From contig NZ_WBMS02000059.1 in assembly GCF_008923205.2 (NCBI RefSeq), positions 1 to 60,686 of the forward strand: a stretch of 60,686 nucleotides of DNA, written 5' to 3'. A program made the position numbers and the translations under genes. This document shows, in pieces, positions 40,670 to 48,952 of this stretch (position 1 is the first letter of the stretch; each line of letters starts with the position of its first letter). Source of the stretch: Actinomadura physcomitrii. Lineage in GTDB: Bacteria; Actinomycetota; Actinomycetes; Streptosporangiales; Streptosporangiaceae. The notes beneath the pieces were generated by a model, which was not told where the DNA came from, made no database searches, and was given only the letters and a program-made list of their open reading frames with translations.

Positions 40670-41226
40670 GCGCCGCACCGGACGCGCCGCGGGTGGCGCC
40701 GGGCGGCCTCCGCGACGTCGGGCCGCTCAACTGGCTGATCTGCGCGGTCTCCGGACGCGTCGCCGGGACCGGGCCGCCGAACCTGTTCCTGACCCTCGCG
40801 CGGCAGCGCGGCCTGTTCCGCGGCTGGCTCTGGTTCGGCGGGCGCCTCATGCCGGGCGGGAAGCTGAAGCGCCGCGAGACCGAACTGGTGATCCTGCGCG
40901 TCGCCCACCTGCGCGACTGCCGCTACGAGTTCGACCACCACGTGCGGCTCGCGCGCCGCGCCGGGGTCCGCGCCGCGGACGTCGAGCGGGTGCGGCAGGG
41001 CCCGGACGCCGACGGCTGGACCCCCCGCGAGCAGGCCGTCCTCGCCGCCGCCGACGAGCTGCATCACCATCGGGACCTGTCCGACGAGACCTGGGCGCGG
41101 CTGCGCGCCCGGCTCTCCGAACCCGAATGCGTCGAGCTGTGCATGCTCGCCGGCCACTACGAGATGCTCGCTACGGTGATCACCGCGCTGCGCGTGCGGC
41201 CCGACGTCCCCCGCAAGACCCGCTAG
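40666..41226 (+). CDS. carboxymuconolactone decarboxylase family (AhpD-like) protein
   Basis: 186 aa, GTG at 40666 in a GTGA overlap with the SDR gene. Contains 'KLKRRETELVILRVAHLRDCRYEFDHHVRLARRAGV', the CMD/AhpD helical motif; only one Cys of the usual C-x-x-C is present (RDCRYEFDHH, like the E-x-x-H type), so peroxidase activity is doubtful. Coupling to the SDR suggests a shared catabolic step, unknown. Confidence 0.82.
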   Translation: MSAAPDAPRVAPGGLRDVGPLNWLICAVSGRVAGTGPPNLFLTLARQRGLFRGWLWFGGRLMPGGKLKRRETELVILRVAHLRDCRYEFDHHVRLARRAGVRAADVERVRQGPDADGWTPREQAVLAAADELHHHRDLSDETWARLRARLSEPECVELCMLAGHYEMLATVITALRVRPDVPRKTR

Positions 41227-41266
41227 CCCATCCGCGGCGCCGCCCCCGGCTCCCAGGAGGTCCCGA

Positions 41267-42622
41267 ATGCGCACACGACGGTTCATCACCACGACGCTGC
41301 TGCTCGCGGGAACCCCGGGCCTGGTCGTCGCCGGAGCCTGCCGGCCCGCCGCCGCGCGGACCCCGGCGGCCGTGCGGTTCGCCGACGCCGGCGGCATCCA
41401 CGTGGAGCGGGTCCAGCGGATCGACGACCGGCAGTACGCGATCCGGGTCGGCACCGCCGCCCTCGGGCGGGCTGTAGACGTCCGCATCCTGCTGCCGACG
41501 GGCTACGCGCGGCGGCCGGCCGCCCGGTACCCCGTCCTGTACCTGTTCCACGGGACGGGCGGCCGCGCGTCCGACTGGGTCGAGAAGGGCGGTGCCGAGG
41601 CCACGACAGCCGGGCGATCACTGATCAGCGTCATCCCGGACGCGGGGTTCGACGGCGACGGCGGCGGCTGGTTCACCGACTGGGCCGACCCGAATACCAA
41701 GCTCGGCCCGTCCCGGTGGGAGACGTTCCACGTCGGTCAGCTCGTCCCCTGGATCGACCGCAACCTGCGGACGGTCGCGAACCGGGGCGGCAGGGCCGTC
41801 GCGGGCCTGTCGCAGGGCGGGTTCGGCGCGATGAGCTACGCCGCGCGCCACCCCGACATGTTCGGGTCCGCGACGTCGTTCTCCGGCGCCCCCGACATCG
41901 CCTGGGATCCGGTCACCGCCGCCGGCGCGTACGGCGTGATCTCCTACGTCGCCGCCGCGGACGACGGCGTCCCGCCCGACGCGGTCTTCGGGTCCCGGTT
42001 CGCCGACGCGATCAACTGGCGCGGCCACGACCCCGCCACCCTCGCGGCCAACCTGCGCGCGACCCGGCTGTCGCTCTACACCGCCACCGGCCTGCCCGGG
42101 CCGCTCGACCAGGGCGTCCCCGACCCGTCGGCGATCGGCATCGGGGCCCTCACCCACCAGTCGACCCTGACGTTCCACCGCCGGATCCAGCAGCTGGGCA
42201 TCGCGAGCCGGTTCGACGACTACACCTTCGGCACGCACACGTTCCCGTACTGGGCGCGGGACCTGCGCGAGGAGATCGGCCCGCTGATGCGCGCGCTCAC
42301 CCACCCGTCCCGCCCGCCGGCGCGCGTCTCCTACACCTCGATCGACCGGTCCTGGACGCAGTGGGGCTGGACGCTCTCCTTCGACCGGCGCGCGCCCCGG
42401 GAGTTCAGCGAGCTCGGCGACGCCTCGTCCGCCGGTTTCACGCTGAAGTGGAGCGGCACCGCGACCGTCACCACGCCCGCGTCCTACCGTCCGGGCGCCC
42501 GCTACACGATCACGGCCGGAACCCGCCGCATCACCGTGGAGGCGGACGCGTCGGGCCGCCTGGCCTTCACCCTTCCGCCTGCTCCCACCGGCAAGGTCCA
42601 CGCCCAGATCACCCGCAGCTGA
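41267..42622 (+). CDS. secreted esterase, antigen-85/EstD-like
   Basis: 451 aa, ATG at 41267 after AGGAGG. Signal peptide of twin-arginine-like start (MRTRRFITTTLLLAG...) with a possible lipobox-like GAC at about 24-26. The alpha/beta-hydrolase domain has YPVLYLFHGTGG, the nucleophile in AVAGLSQGGFGAMSYAARHP, and His in TFGTHTFPYWA. A C-terminal beta domain of about 110 residues (TQWGWTLSFDRR...) follows. Relatives hydrolyse esters or transfer acyl chains in the envelope. It is probably in the same operon as the SDR-CMD pair (40 bp gap). Confidence 0.85.
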   Translation: MRTRRFITTTLLLAGTPGLVVAGACRPAAARTPAAVRFADAGGIHVERVQRIDDRQYAIRVGTAALGRAVDVRILLPTGYARRPAARYPVLYLFHGTGGRASDWVEKGGAEATTAGRSLISVIPDAGFDGDGGGWFTDWADPNTKLGPSRWETFHVGQLVPWIDRNLRTVANRGGRAVAGLSQGGFGAMSYAARHPDMFGSATSFSGAPDIAWDPVTAAGAYGVISYVAAADDGVPPDAVFGSRFADAINWRGHDPATLAANLRATRLSLYTATGLPGPLDQGVPDPSAIGIGALTHQSTLTFHRRIQQLGIASRFDDYTFGTHTFPYWARDLREEIGPLMRALTHPSRPPARVSYTSIDRSWTQWGWTLSFDRRAPREFSELGDASSAGFTLKWSGTATVTTPASYRPGARYTITAGTRRITVEADASGRLAFTLPPAPTGKVHAQITRS

Positions 42623-42663
42623 CGCGGCACCGGATCACCCGCCGCTGACGCGCGGCACCGGGA

Positions 42664-43368
42664 TCAGCCGTCGAGGACGCCCGAGCGCGCCAGCTCGCGC
42701 ACGTGCTCGACGATCGGCGGGCCGACCGCGCGCAGCGCCGCCGCGTCGCCGGACGCGACCGCGGGCGTCACCATCGTCCCGACCGCCGCGACGACGACCT
42801 GGCAGGCGAACCGCGCCCGCTCCCCGGTCGCGCCCATCAGGTCGGCGAGCCCCGCCGCCAGGTCGCGCTGGACGGCCGAGCGGCGCTCGACGGCCTCCGG
42901 ACCGGCGGCGAACACCTCCACCAGGAACAGCCGGGCGTAACCGGGCTCGGACGCGAGGACGTCCAGGTAGACGGTGATCGCCCGCTCGAACCGGTCGGCA
43001 GGATCGGCGCCGCCCTGCGCCGCCTCCGCGAGCCGGTCCCGCACGAGGTCGCCGGCCTGGTCGAACGCCGCCATGAAGCAGTCGAGCTTGGAGGAGAACA
43101 GCCGGTAGAAGCTCTGCCGCGACACCCGGGCCCGCTTCAGCACGTCCTCCACGGAGGTGCCGACGTACCCCTTCTCGGCCATCGCCTCGGCCATCGCCGA
43201 CAGCAGGCGCCCGCGGTGGACGCGGTCGACCTCCGCCCGGGACAGCGCGTGGCGGCCCCGCGGGAGCCGGGGAGGCGAGGACTGCGGCACCTGATCACGA
43301 TAGAGCACCCCGCCCGCGGCGCCGGCCCGTCCGGAAAACGGGGATGAGACCGGTGTGATGGCATTCAC
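42664..43368 (-). CDS. TetR-family regulator
   Basis: 234 aa if started at the GTG at 43368. The HTH is 'EKGYVGTSVEDVLKRARVSRQSFYRLFSSKLDCFMAAFD' (about 67-105), followed by a helical ligand domain with ASEPGYARLFLVEVFAAG. The first 40 residues are not typical, so the true start may be nearer 43310. It likely represses itself and perhaps the esterase operon. An imperfect palindrome lies just upstream. Confidence 0.82.
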   Translation of the reverse strand: MNAITPVSSPFSGRAGAAGGVLYRDQVPQSSPPRLPRGRHALSRAEVDRVHRGRLLSAMAEAMAEKGYVGTSVEDVLKRARVSRQSFYRLFSSKLDCFMAAFDQAGDLVRDRLAEAAQGGADPADRFERAITVYLDVLASEPGYARLFLVEVFAAGPEAVERRSAVQRDLAAGLADLMGATGERARFACQVVVAAVGTMVTPAVASGDAAALRAVGPPIVEHVRELARSGVLDG

Positions 43369-43369
43369 C

Positions 43370-43382
43370 GTATGGTCCGTAC
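43370..43382. promoter_or_regulatory. candidate TetR operator
   Basis: GTATGGTCCGTAC, palindromic at 10 of 13 positions, abuts the proposed start of the TetR gene. Confidence 0.35.
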
Positions 43383-43452
43383 ACTGGGCGAACGGGATCG
43401 TGGAGGCGGTCCTGCGTTTCGGCGCGCCGTGACCCTACCTTCACGTACGCGG

Positions 43453-43468
43453 TGGGACGTACGTCACA
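43453..43468. promoter_or_regulatory. candidate Crp binding site in the crp promoter
   Basis: TGGGA-CGTACG-TCACA differs from the TGTGA-N6-TCACA consensus at one base. It is 32 bp before the crp start, just upstream of TATGCA/CATATA (43470-43479), a possible -10, so Crp bound here would touch polymerase or block it. Confidence 0.6.
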
Positions 43469-43500
43469 CTATGCATATAGGTGTTTCGAGGAGGATAAGC

Positions 43501-44187
43501 GTGACCGACCGCGACGTGGACGTTCTGAGCAGAGCCCCGCTCTTCGAGGCCCTCGACGAGCAGGGTGCCAAGGCGCTGCGCGCCAACGTGACGGAGGTGC
43601 GCCTGGCCCGCGGTCAGACGCTCTTCAACGAAGGCGAGACGGGCGACCGGCTGTACGTCGTCCTGGAAGGCAAGATCAAGCTGACCCGGACGGCGCCGGA
43701 CGGCCGGGAGAACCTGCTGAGCGTGCTCGGCCCGAGCGAGATGTTCGGCGAGCTGTCGCTGTTCGACCCGCGGCCCCGCACCGCGAGCGCGATCGCGGTG
43801 ACCGAGTGCCGGCTGGCCGGGCTCGGGCACGACGACCTGCGGCCGTGGCTGACCGGGCACCCCGAGGTCGCCGTGCAGCTGCTGCGCGCGCTGGCGCAGC
43901 GGCTCCGCAAGACCAACGACGTGATGGCCGACCTGGTCTTCACCGACGTGCCGGGCCGGGTCGCCAAGGCGCTGCTGGATCTCGCCGAGCGGTTCGGGCA
44001 GCCGTCGGAGGCGGGCCTGCACGTGCACCACGACCTCACCCAGGAGGAGCTGGCGCAGCTCGTCGGCGCGTCCCGGGAGACGGTCAACAAGGCCCTCGCG
44101 GACTTCGCGCAGCGCAACTGGCTGCGGATCGAGGCGCGCGCCGTGGTGATCCTCGACATCGAGCGGCTGCGCAAGCGCTCCAAGTAG
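43501..44187 (+). CDS. crp: Crp/Fnr-family global regulator
   Basis: 228 aa from the GTG at 43501 (AGGAGGATAAGC upstream). The cyclic-nucleotide-binding beta-roll (about 10-120) contains 'GETGDRLYVVLEGKIKL' and the phosphate-binding cassette FGELSLFDPRPRTASAIA. Dimer helix 'LLRALAQRLRKTNDVMADL', then winged helix with LTQEELAQLVGASRETVNKALADF as recognition helix-turn-helix. Close to M. tuberculosis Rv3676, which binds cAMP and controls resuscitation and carbon genes, and to Streptomyces Crp needed for germination. Confidence 0.94.
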   Translation: MTDRDVDVLSRAPLFEALDEQGAKALRANVTEVRLARGQTLFNEGETGDRLYVVLEGKIKLTRTAPDGRENLLSVLGPSEMFGELSLFDPRPRTASAIAVTECRLAGLGHDDLRPWLTGHPEVAVQLLRALAQRLRKTNDVMADLVFTDVPGRVAKALLDLAERFGQPSEAGLHVHHDLTQEELAQLVGASRETVNKALADFAQRNWLRIEARAVVILDIERLRKRSK

Positions 44188-44241
44188 CGCGCCGCCCAGC
44201 AGCCTGGCCGTCCCGGCCTCCGCTCAGCGGCGCGCGGAGCG

Positions 44242-45039
44242 TCAGGGGCGTTCGTTCAGATAGTCCAGCTGCGACTGGACGGACCACTCGGCCGCCGGCC
44301 ACAGCGATTCGTCGACGTCGGCGTAGACGATCTCGACGACCTCGCGGGCGGTGCGCGCGCCCGCGGCGACGGCGGCCTCGACCTGCGCGAGGCGCTCGCG
44401 CCGGTGGTCGATGTAGTGGTCGAGGGCGGCCAGCGGGTCGTCCAGTTTCGGGCCGTGCCCGGGCAGGATCACGGCCGCGTCCTGGTCGGCGGAGAAGGCG
44501 CGCAGCCGGTCCAGGGAGCTCAGGTAGTCGCCCAGCTTCCCCTCCAGCACGGTCGTGCCGTAGCCGAGGACGGTGTCGCCGGTGAGCACGGCGCGGTCCG
44601 CCGGAAGCCAGAACGTCAGCGAGTCGTCGCTGTGGCCCGGGGTCTCCATGATCCGCAGTTCGAGGCCACCGGTGGTGACGACGTCGCCCTCGCCGAGCCC
44701 CTCGTCGCCGAGCCGGTGCGCCGGGTCGAGGGCCCTGACCTTGACGCCACGGCCCTTGCCGCCGCCCGTCAGCTCGGCGAACTTCACCGCGCCCGCCGAA
44801 TGGTCGGGGTGGCCGTGGGTGAGCAGGACGAGCCCGACGCGGCGCCCCTGGCCGGCGATCAGGTCCGCGACGCGGCGCAGGTGCTTGCCGTCCTTCGGCC
44901 CGGGATCGACGACGACGACCTCCTCGGCGCCGGGCTCGCCGATGATCCAGGTGTTGGTGCCGTCCAGGGTCATCGCGGACGGGTTCGGCGCGAGCACGCA
45001 AGTCGCCCGTTCCGTACCCATCCCATCGATCTCGCTCAT
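44242..45039 (-). CDS. metallo-beta-lactamase-fold hydrolase
   Basis: 265 aa from the ATG at 45039. Zinc motif THGHPDHSAGA (HxHxDH), further ligands in TPGHSDDSL, GDTVLGYG and PGHGPKL. Similar to human LACTB2-type and M. tuberculosis Rv3677c proteins, which hydrolyse RNA or thioester substrates; true substrate unknown. 156 bp downstream of the NUDIX gene. Confidence 0.87.
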   Translation of the reverse strand: MSEIDGMGTERATCVLAPNPSAMTLDGTNTWIIGEPGAEEVVVVDPGPKDGKHLRRVADLIAGQGRRVGLVLLTHGHPDHSAGAVKFAELTGGGKGRGVKVRALDPAHRLGDEGLGEGDVVTTGGLELRIMETPGHSDDSLTFWLPADRAVLTGDTVLGYGTTVLEGKLGDYLSSLDRLRAFSADQDAAVILPGHGPKLDDPLAALDHYIDHRRERLAQVEAAVAAGARTAREVVEIVYADVDESLWPAAEWSVQSQLDYLNERP

Positions 45040-45195
45040 ATCGCCCATCCTGCCCGAGGCCCGATCGGGGTGCCGGACCGGGTTCCAGCCGAGCGCCTCC
45101 AGGTGCCGCAGCACGGACGTGCCCGCGAGCCGCCACATCACGGCCCGCGACCACGGCACCCGCCGCGTCACGTCCCGGTCCCCGGCGCCACGCCC

Positions 45196-46044
45196 CTAGC
45201 CCTTCGGGTAGTACTCGGCGGCCTTCTCGGGCAGCACCAGCCAGGCCTCGCCGTCGATGATCTTCGCGGTGGGCTCGTGCACGATGATCTCGCGGGGCGC
45301 GGCGAGCACGTCGGCGACCGTGTCGAACGCCGACAGCTCGTTCAGCGTCGTCAGGGTCGGCGGCAGCATGGTCCACTCACCGGCCTGCGCGCGTTCCACG
45401 GCCTCCGCCGGGCGCACCCAGGCGACCTGGTCGGCCTCGGTGCTGACGTCGCGCGCGCGCTGCCCCTCGGGCATCGCGGCGACGAAGAACCGGGTGTCGT
45501 ACCGCTTCGGCTCGACGATCGGCGTGATCCAGTGCGCCCACGGGCGCAGCAGGTCCGAGCGCAGCACGAGGCCGCGCCTGCCGAGGAACTCGCCGAACGA
45601 CTGGGAACGGTCCAGCAGCGCCTGCCGGTCGGCCTCCCAGTCGTCGCCGCGGGTGTCGTCCACGACGGAGTCGCCGGTCGGACCGGCCAGCAGAACGAGC
45701 GTCTCCTCGAACGTCTCGCGGACCGCCGCGCACACCAGCTCGCGAGCCGTCTTCTCGTCGGCCTTGAACGCCGCGCCCCACTCCGCCGGAGACGGCCCCG
45801 ACCACGCGAGGTCGGCCTCCCCGTCGCGCGGGTCGACCGAGCCGCCGGGGAAGACGTAGGCGCCGGGCGCGAACGCCATGGACCGCACCCGGCGCAGCAT
45901 GAACGCCTGCAGGCCGTGCCGGTCGTGGTCGCGCAGGACGACGACGGTGGCGGCGTGCCGGGCGGGCGCGGGCCGCGCCCTGCCGGACAGGATGTCGTCG
46001 ATCTGGTCCCGCATCGACTCCGGCAGCTTCAGCCCGTTCACCAT
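45196..46044 (-). CDS. NUDIX hydrolase (NUDT19/RppH-like)
   Basis: 282 aa if begun at the ATG at 46044; the ATG at 46080 is also in frame. 'FMLRRVRSMAFAPGAYVFPGGSVDP' precedes a stretched NUDIX box whose catalytic end is CAAVRETFEETLVLLAG (RExxEE). A 55-residue insert sits between the two halves, as in NUDT19-type CoA hydrolases. Cytoplasmic; substrate not proven. Sits between ridA and the MBL gene on the same strand. Confidence 0.82.
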   Translation of the reverse strand: MVNGLKLPESMRDQIDDILSGRARPAPARHAATVVVLRDHDRHGLQAFMLRRVRSMAFAPGAYVFPGGSVDPRDGEADLAWSGPSPAEWGAAFKADEKTARELVCAAVRETFEETLVLLAGPTGDSVVDDTRGDDWEADRQALLDRSQSFGEFLGRRGLVLRSDLLRPWAHWITPIVEPKRYDTRFFVAAMPEGQRARDVSTEADQVAWVRPAEAVERAQAGEWTMLPPTLTTLNELSAFDTVADVLAAPREIIVHEPTAKIIDGEAWLVLPEKAAEYYPKG

Positions 46045-46162
46045 CGCCCCGCCCAACTCGTCGCACTCATGGCGGTTCATTCGGACATACCGAATGGCGT
46101 TCCGTCAACCCCGGCGTCCCGCCCGCCAGGCTCCGGAGCACCCCCGGCGGCCCGGGCGCGGG

Positions 46163-46624
46163 TCAGGAGACCTCGGCGATCAGCTCGACCTCGACGGGCA
46201 CGTTGCGCGGCAGCACGGCGACGCCCACGGCGCTGCGGGCGTGCTTGCCGGCGTCCCCGAAGATGTCGCCCAGCAGGTCGCTGGCGCCGTTGATCACCTG
46301 CGGCTGCCCGTGGAAGTCCGGGGCGGACGCGACGAACCCGACGACCTTGACGATCCGCACCACCCGCGACAGCTCGCCGACCTCGGCCTTCAGCGCCGCG
46401 ACGCAGTTCAGCGCGCAGATCCGGGCCTGCTCGGCGGCCACCTCGGCGGAGACCTCCGCGCCCACCTTGCCGGTCACCTTGATCTCGCCCTTCACCACCG
46501 GGACCTGCCCGGAGGTGTAGACGAGCGAGCCCGTCCGCGCGGTCGGCACGTACGACGCCAGCGGCGTCACGACGTCCGGCAGCTCCAGTCCCAGCTCGGT
46601 GATCCGCTCTTCGGGCGTGCTCAT
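46163..46624 (-). CDS. ridA: RidA-family enamine/imine deaminase
   Basis: 153 aa. 'LVYTSGQVPVVKGEIKVTGKVGAEVSAEVAAEQARICALNCVAALKAEVG' and 'VEVELIAEVS' match RidA proteins, but the usual catalytic Arg near 'RxxVxVxxLP' is replaced around RSAVGVAVLPRNVPVEVE, with Arg at RSAVG retained. RidA removes reactive 2-aminoacrylate. Equivalent to Rv3678c. Confidence 0.88.
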   Translation of the reverse strand: MSTPEERITELGLELPDVVTPLASYVPTARTGSLVYTSGQVPVVKGEIKVTGKVGAEVSAEVAAEQARICALNCVAALKAEVGELSRVVRIVKVVGFVASAPDFHGQPQVINGASDLLGDIFGDAGKHARSAVGVAVLPRNVPVEVELIAEVS

Positions 46625-46680
46625 GGCGTTCCTCCTCGTCGAGGGGTTGTCGGGTGCCTGCCGTCGGTGGACCGGCGCCG

Positions 46681-46839
46681 CTAGGACTGGATCTCGCGCT
46701 TGAAGTAGGCCACCAGGTTCTCCGGGTTCGGGCCCGGCAGCACGGTGACGAGCTCCCACCCGTCCTGCCCCCAGTTGTCGAGGATCTGCTTGGTCGCGTG
46801 CACCAGCAGCGGAACGGTCGCGTACTCCCACTTCTTCAT
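46681..46839 (-). CDS. DUF4177 small protein
   Basis: 52 aa, start MKKWEYATVPLLVHATKQI. The core is DNWGQDGWELVTVLPGPNP, the DUF4177 signature. Equivalent to M. tuberculosis Rv3678A, found between ridA and the ATPase pair; here HxlR and accessory genes have been inserted. Function unknown. Confidence 0.85.
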   Translation of the reverse strand: MKKWEYATVPLLVHATKQILDNWGQDGWELVTVLPGPNPENLVAYFKREIQS

Positions 46840-46856
46840 GGGTTTCAGCCTAGCGA

Positions 46857-47258
46857 TCAGCGGTCCGCGGCGTCGTAGTGCTCGCGGGCGGCGCGGATCT
46901 CGGCGATGCTGTACTCGGCGAAGTGCCGGACGGACGCGAGCAGCGGGACGAGCCGCTCGCCCAGCAGCGTCAGCGCGTACTCGACCTGGACCGGCACGGA
47001 GGGCGTCACGCTGCGCGCCACGAACCCGTCCCGCTCCAGGGAGCGGAGCGTCTGGGTGAGCATCTTCGCGCTGACGCCCGGCAGGGCACGCGCGATGTCG
47101 GCGTACCGGCGCGGCCCCTGCGTCAGCTGGAACAGCACCACCGAGGTCCACTTGTTGCCGATCACACCCAGCACGTCATGGGTCGGGCAGTCGTCCATGT
47201 AAGAGTCGAACGCCGCCTTCGCCTCCCGGCGCCGCTCGGCGGCGGTCATCGTCGTCAT
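46857..47258 (-). CDS. HxlR-family winged-helix regulator
   Basis: 133 aa from the ATG at 47258. HxlR core: DCPTHDVLGVIGNKWTSVVLF, 'RRYADIARALPGVSAKMLTQTLRSLERDGFVAR', 'VEYALTLLGERLVPLL'. The N-terminal Cys (DDCPTHD) matches the redox or electrophile sensor position of many HxlR proteins. Divergent from an eroded quinone-oxidoreductase gene, the usual target of such regulators. Confidence 0.87.
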   Translation of the reverse strand: MTTMTAAERRREAKAAFDSYMDDCPTHDVLGVIGNKWTSVVLFQLTQGPRRYADIARALPGVSAKMLTQTLRSLERDGFVARSVTPSVPVQVEYALTLLGERLVPLLASVRHFAEYSIAEIRAAREHYDAADR

Positions 47259-47411
47259 GCCGTGCGTCCCTCTTCCCCCGTGCCGGGCACTCACCTCAGG
47301 GTGCCGATCGCACTCCGAAGCAACCTCTTCCGGCACCCCGATGTTCCGGGTGACAGTGGGCTCGTCGCGGGGTCCTCCCCGCCCTCCCACGTCACAGGAA
47401 CGGAGTTTCGC

Positions 47412-47872
47412 ATGCGCGCGATCATCGTGGACAAGCCCGGTGGCCCGGACGCGCTGGAGATCACCGAGGCCCGGGAGCCCGACCCCGGCCCCGGGCAGGT
47501 GCGGATCCGAACCGCTGCGGCCGGCGTGAACCCGGTGGACGCGGCGACCCGCGCAGGGCTGCTCGCCGACGCCGGGCTGATGCCCCCGTTCGGCTCGCGC
47601 GGCCCGATCGGCATCGGCTGGGACGTCGCCGGGACCGTCGAGGCGACCGGCCCGGACGTCCGCCGGTTCGCGCCCGGCGACGCGGCATCACCGTCCACAA
47701 CGTGTGGATAACGGCGGACGGCGCGCGGCTGGAGCAGCTGTCGGCGCTCGTCGACACGGGCCGCCTCACGCTCCGCGTCGCCGGCACGTACCCGCTGGAG
47801 AAGGCCGCCCAGGCGCACGAGCGCCTGGAGGCGGGCGGGCTGCGCGGACGACTCGTCCTCACCACCGCCTGA
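47412..47872 (+). pseudogene. MDR-family quinone oxidoreductase with internal deletion
   Basis: N-terminal 93 codons (MRAIIVDKPGGPDALEITE..., WDVAGTVEATGPDVRRFAPGDA) are normal to about 47688. Then a jump in frame leads straight to the C-terminal 60 codons (GITVHNVWITADGARLEQL...AAQAHERLEAGGLRGRLVLTTA) ending at 47872. About 150-170 residues of NADPH-binding domain are missing between them. It was probably under HxlR control; it cannot be active. Confidence 0.8.
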
Positions 47873-47902
47873 CCTGCGACGACGCCGCCGGACGGACGGC
47901 GC

Positions 47903-48184
47903 TCAGCCTGGGTCGCGACCGTGCAGACCGGCGCCGTCGGCCTGGTCGCCGGCGCGCTGCTGGCCGCCCGCGTCCGGCCGCACCGGCCGGTGCTCGTCGC
48001 CAACCTCGGCCTCGCCGTGTTCGCGCCGCCGCTCGCGCTGCTCGCGGCCGCCGCGCCCGCGCCGCTCGTCATCGCCGCGTACGGGCTGGCGCTCACCGGG
48101 CTCGGCGTGCTCAACCCGACGTGGGAGACCGTCGTCCAGCTGACCGTCCCGCGGCGGTCGCTGGCGCGCGTCACCTCCTACGAC
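47903..48184 (+). pseudogene. MFS transporter, middle fragment (5' side of the interruption)
   Basis: Frame SAWVATVQTGAVGLVAGALLAARVRPHRPV... through 'LPLALLAAAAPAPLVIAAYGLALTGLGVLNPTWETVVQL' (first residues vary) to SLARVTSYD. This matches helices 7-10 of MFS efflux proteins and stops right after the conserved SRVxSYD, at 48184. The N-terminal half is missing. Its continuation (ASLAAAPLGYAF) is found at 50653. Confidence 0.75.
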
Positions 48185-48222
48185 TGCCGAAATCGGACGT
48201 GCTGTGCCCGCCACGGGTATAG

Positions 48223-48245
48223 CGGGTACAGCGCTGCTGTACCCG
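48223..48245. repeat. perfect palindrome at the left edge of the cassette
   Basis: CGGGTACAGC-GCT-GCTGTACCCG, 10-bp arms with a 3-bp centre, 38 bp inside the left junction. Could be a recombination core, an operator or a terminator. Confidence 0.6.
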
Positions 48246-48370
48246 TGACCTGGAGGGACGTGCCGCCTATCGACATGATTTCCTCATCGTCAGGGCCCCG
48301 GGGGCGGCCGGTGCCCGGGGCCCGGGGATGGCGGGCGGGGCCGCCTGCAGGCCGGCGAGCGCGGCCCCGG

Positions 48371-48619
48371 TCAGCTGTCGGGGTGCACGTCGTTGATCAC
48401 GATGGTGTCGCCGGCGAGGAGGTAGTACACGGTGACGTCGTCGCGGGTCACGGTGTAGTGGGCGTACTGGAGGCCCTCGATGCCGACGGGCCGGGCGTCG
48501 TCGGGGACCGGGTCGCTGAGCAGCGACATGATGACCAGTTGGATCGCGGTGCGGAAGTGGGGGGTGAGCGCGTTGATGCGCGCCCGGACCGAGCGGGCGA
48601 CCACCAGGTGGTCAGGCAA
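48371..48619 (-). CDS. RelE/ParE-like toxin candidate
   Basis: 82 aa from the TTG at 48619, preceded by GGAG and overlapping the antitoxin stop by 8 bp. C-terminal strands 'YAHYTVTRDDVTVYYLLAGDTIVINDVHPDS' follow the RelE/ParE pattern of beta strands ending in a v-x-V-h element; the N-terminal helix pair is 'VRARINALTPHFRTAIQLVIMSLL'. mRNA cleavage or gyrase inhibition is possible; catalytic residues are not obvious. Translationally coupled to its antitoxin. Confidence 0.62.
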   Translation of the reverse strand: MPDHLVVARSVRARINALTPHFRTAIQLVIMSLLSDPVPDDARPVGIEGLQYAHYTVTRDDVTVYYLLAGDTIVINDVHPDS

Positions 48620-48905
48620 GCCACTCTCCGGAGGCGACCTGGTCGCGGGTGTAGACCTCATAGCCGGGCGGGGTGACGCCCCGGTCGAGGGCGGCGCGGA
48701 TGTCGGCGGCCTCGGCGTCGAAGCGGCGGGCGTCGCGCTCGCGGCGGAGCTGCTGGTACTCCTCCCACTCGGCCTCGGAGACCAGCACGACCGGCTCTTT
48801 GCCGTTCTTGGTGATGCGGGGGTGCGCGCCGCGGTGCACGACGGCGGTGTGCATGTCGCCGAGCCGGTTGCGCGCCTCTTTGATCGGGAAGGCGTCGTCG
48901 TCCAT
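48612..48905 (-). CDS. Phd/YefM-family antitoxin
   Basis: 97 aa. 'MDDDAFPIKEARNRLGDMHTAV' is the Phd/YefM DNA-binding start, 'RITKNGKEPVVLVSEAEWEEYQQL' the standard beta hairpin and helix. The charged C-terminal half would wrap the toxin. It usually represses its own operon, in line with a palindrome just upstream. Confidence 0.82.
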   Translation of the reverse strand: MDDDAFPIKEARNRLGDMHTAVVHRGAHPRITKNGKEPVVLVSEAEWEEYQQLRRERDARRFDAEAADIRAALDRGVTPPGYEVYTRDQVASGEWLA

Positions 48906-48926
48906 ACCGGAACCCTAATGGACCCG

Positions 48927-48952
48927 GTGCACCTTGTGTACACGATGTGCAC
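48927..48952. promoter_or_regulatory. palindromic operator of the toxin-antitoxin operon
   Basis: GTGCAC-CTT-GTGTACAC-GAT-GTGCAC, a nested 26-bp palindrome with a perfect centre, 21 bp upstream of the antitoxin ATG. Confidence 0.65.
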
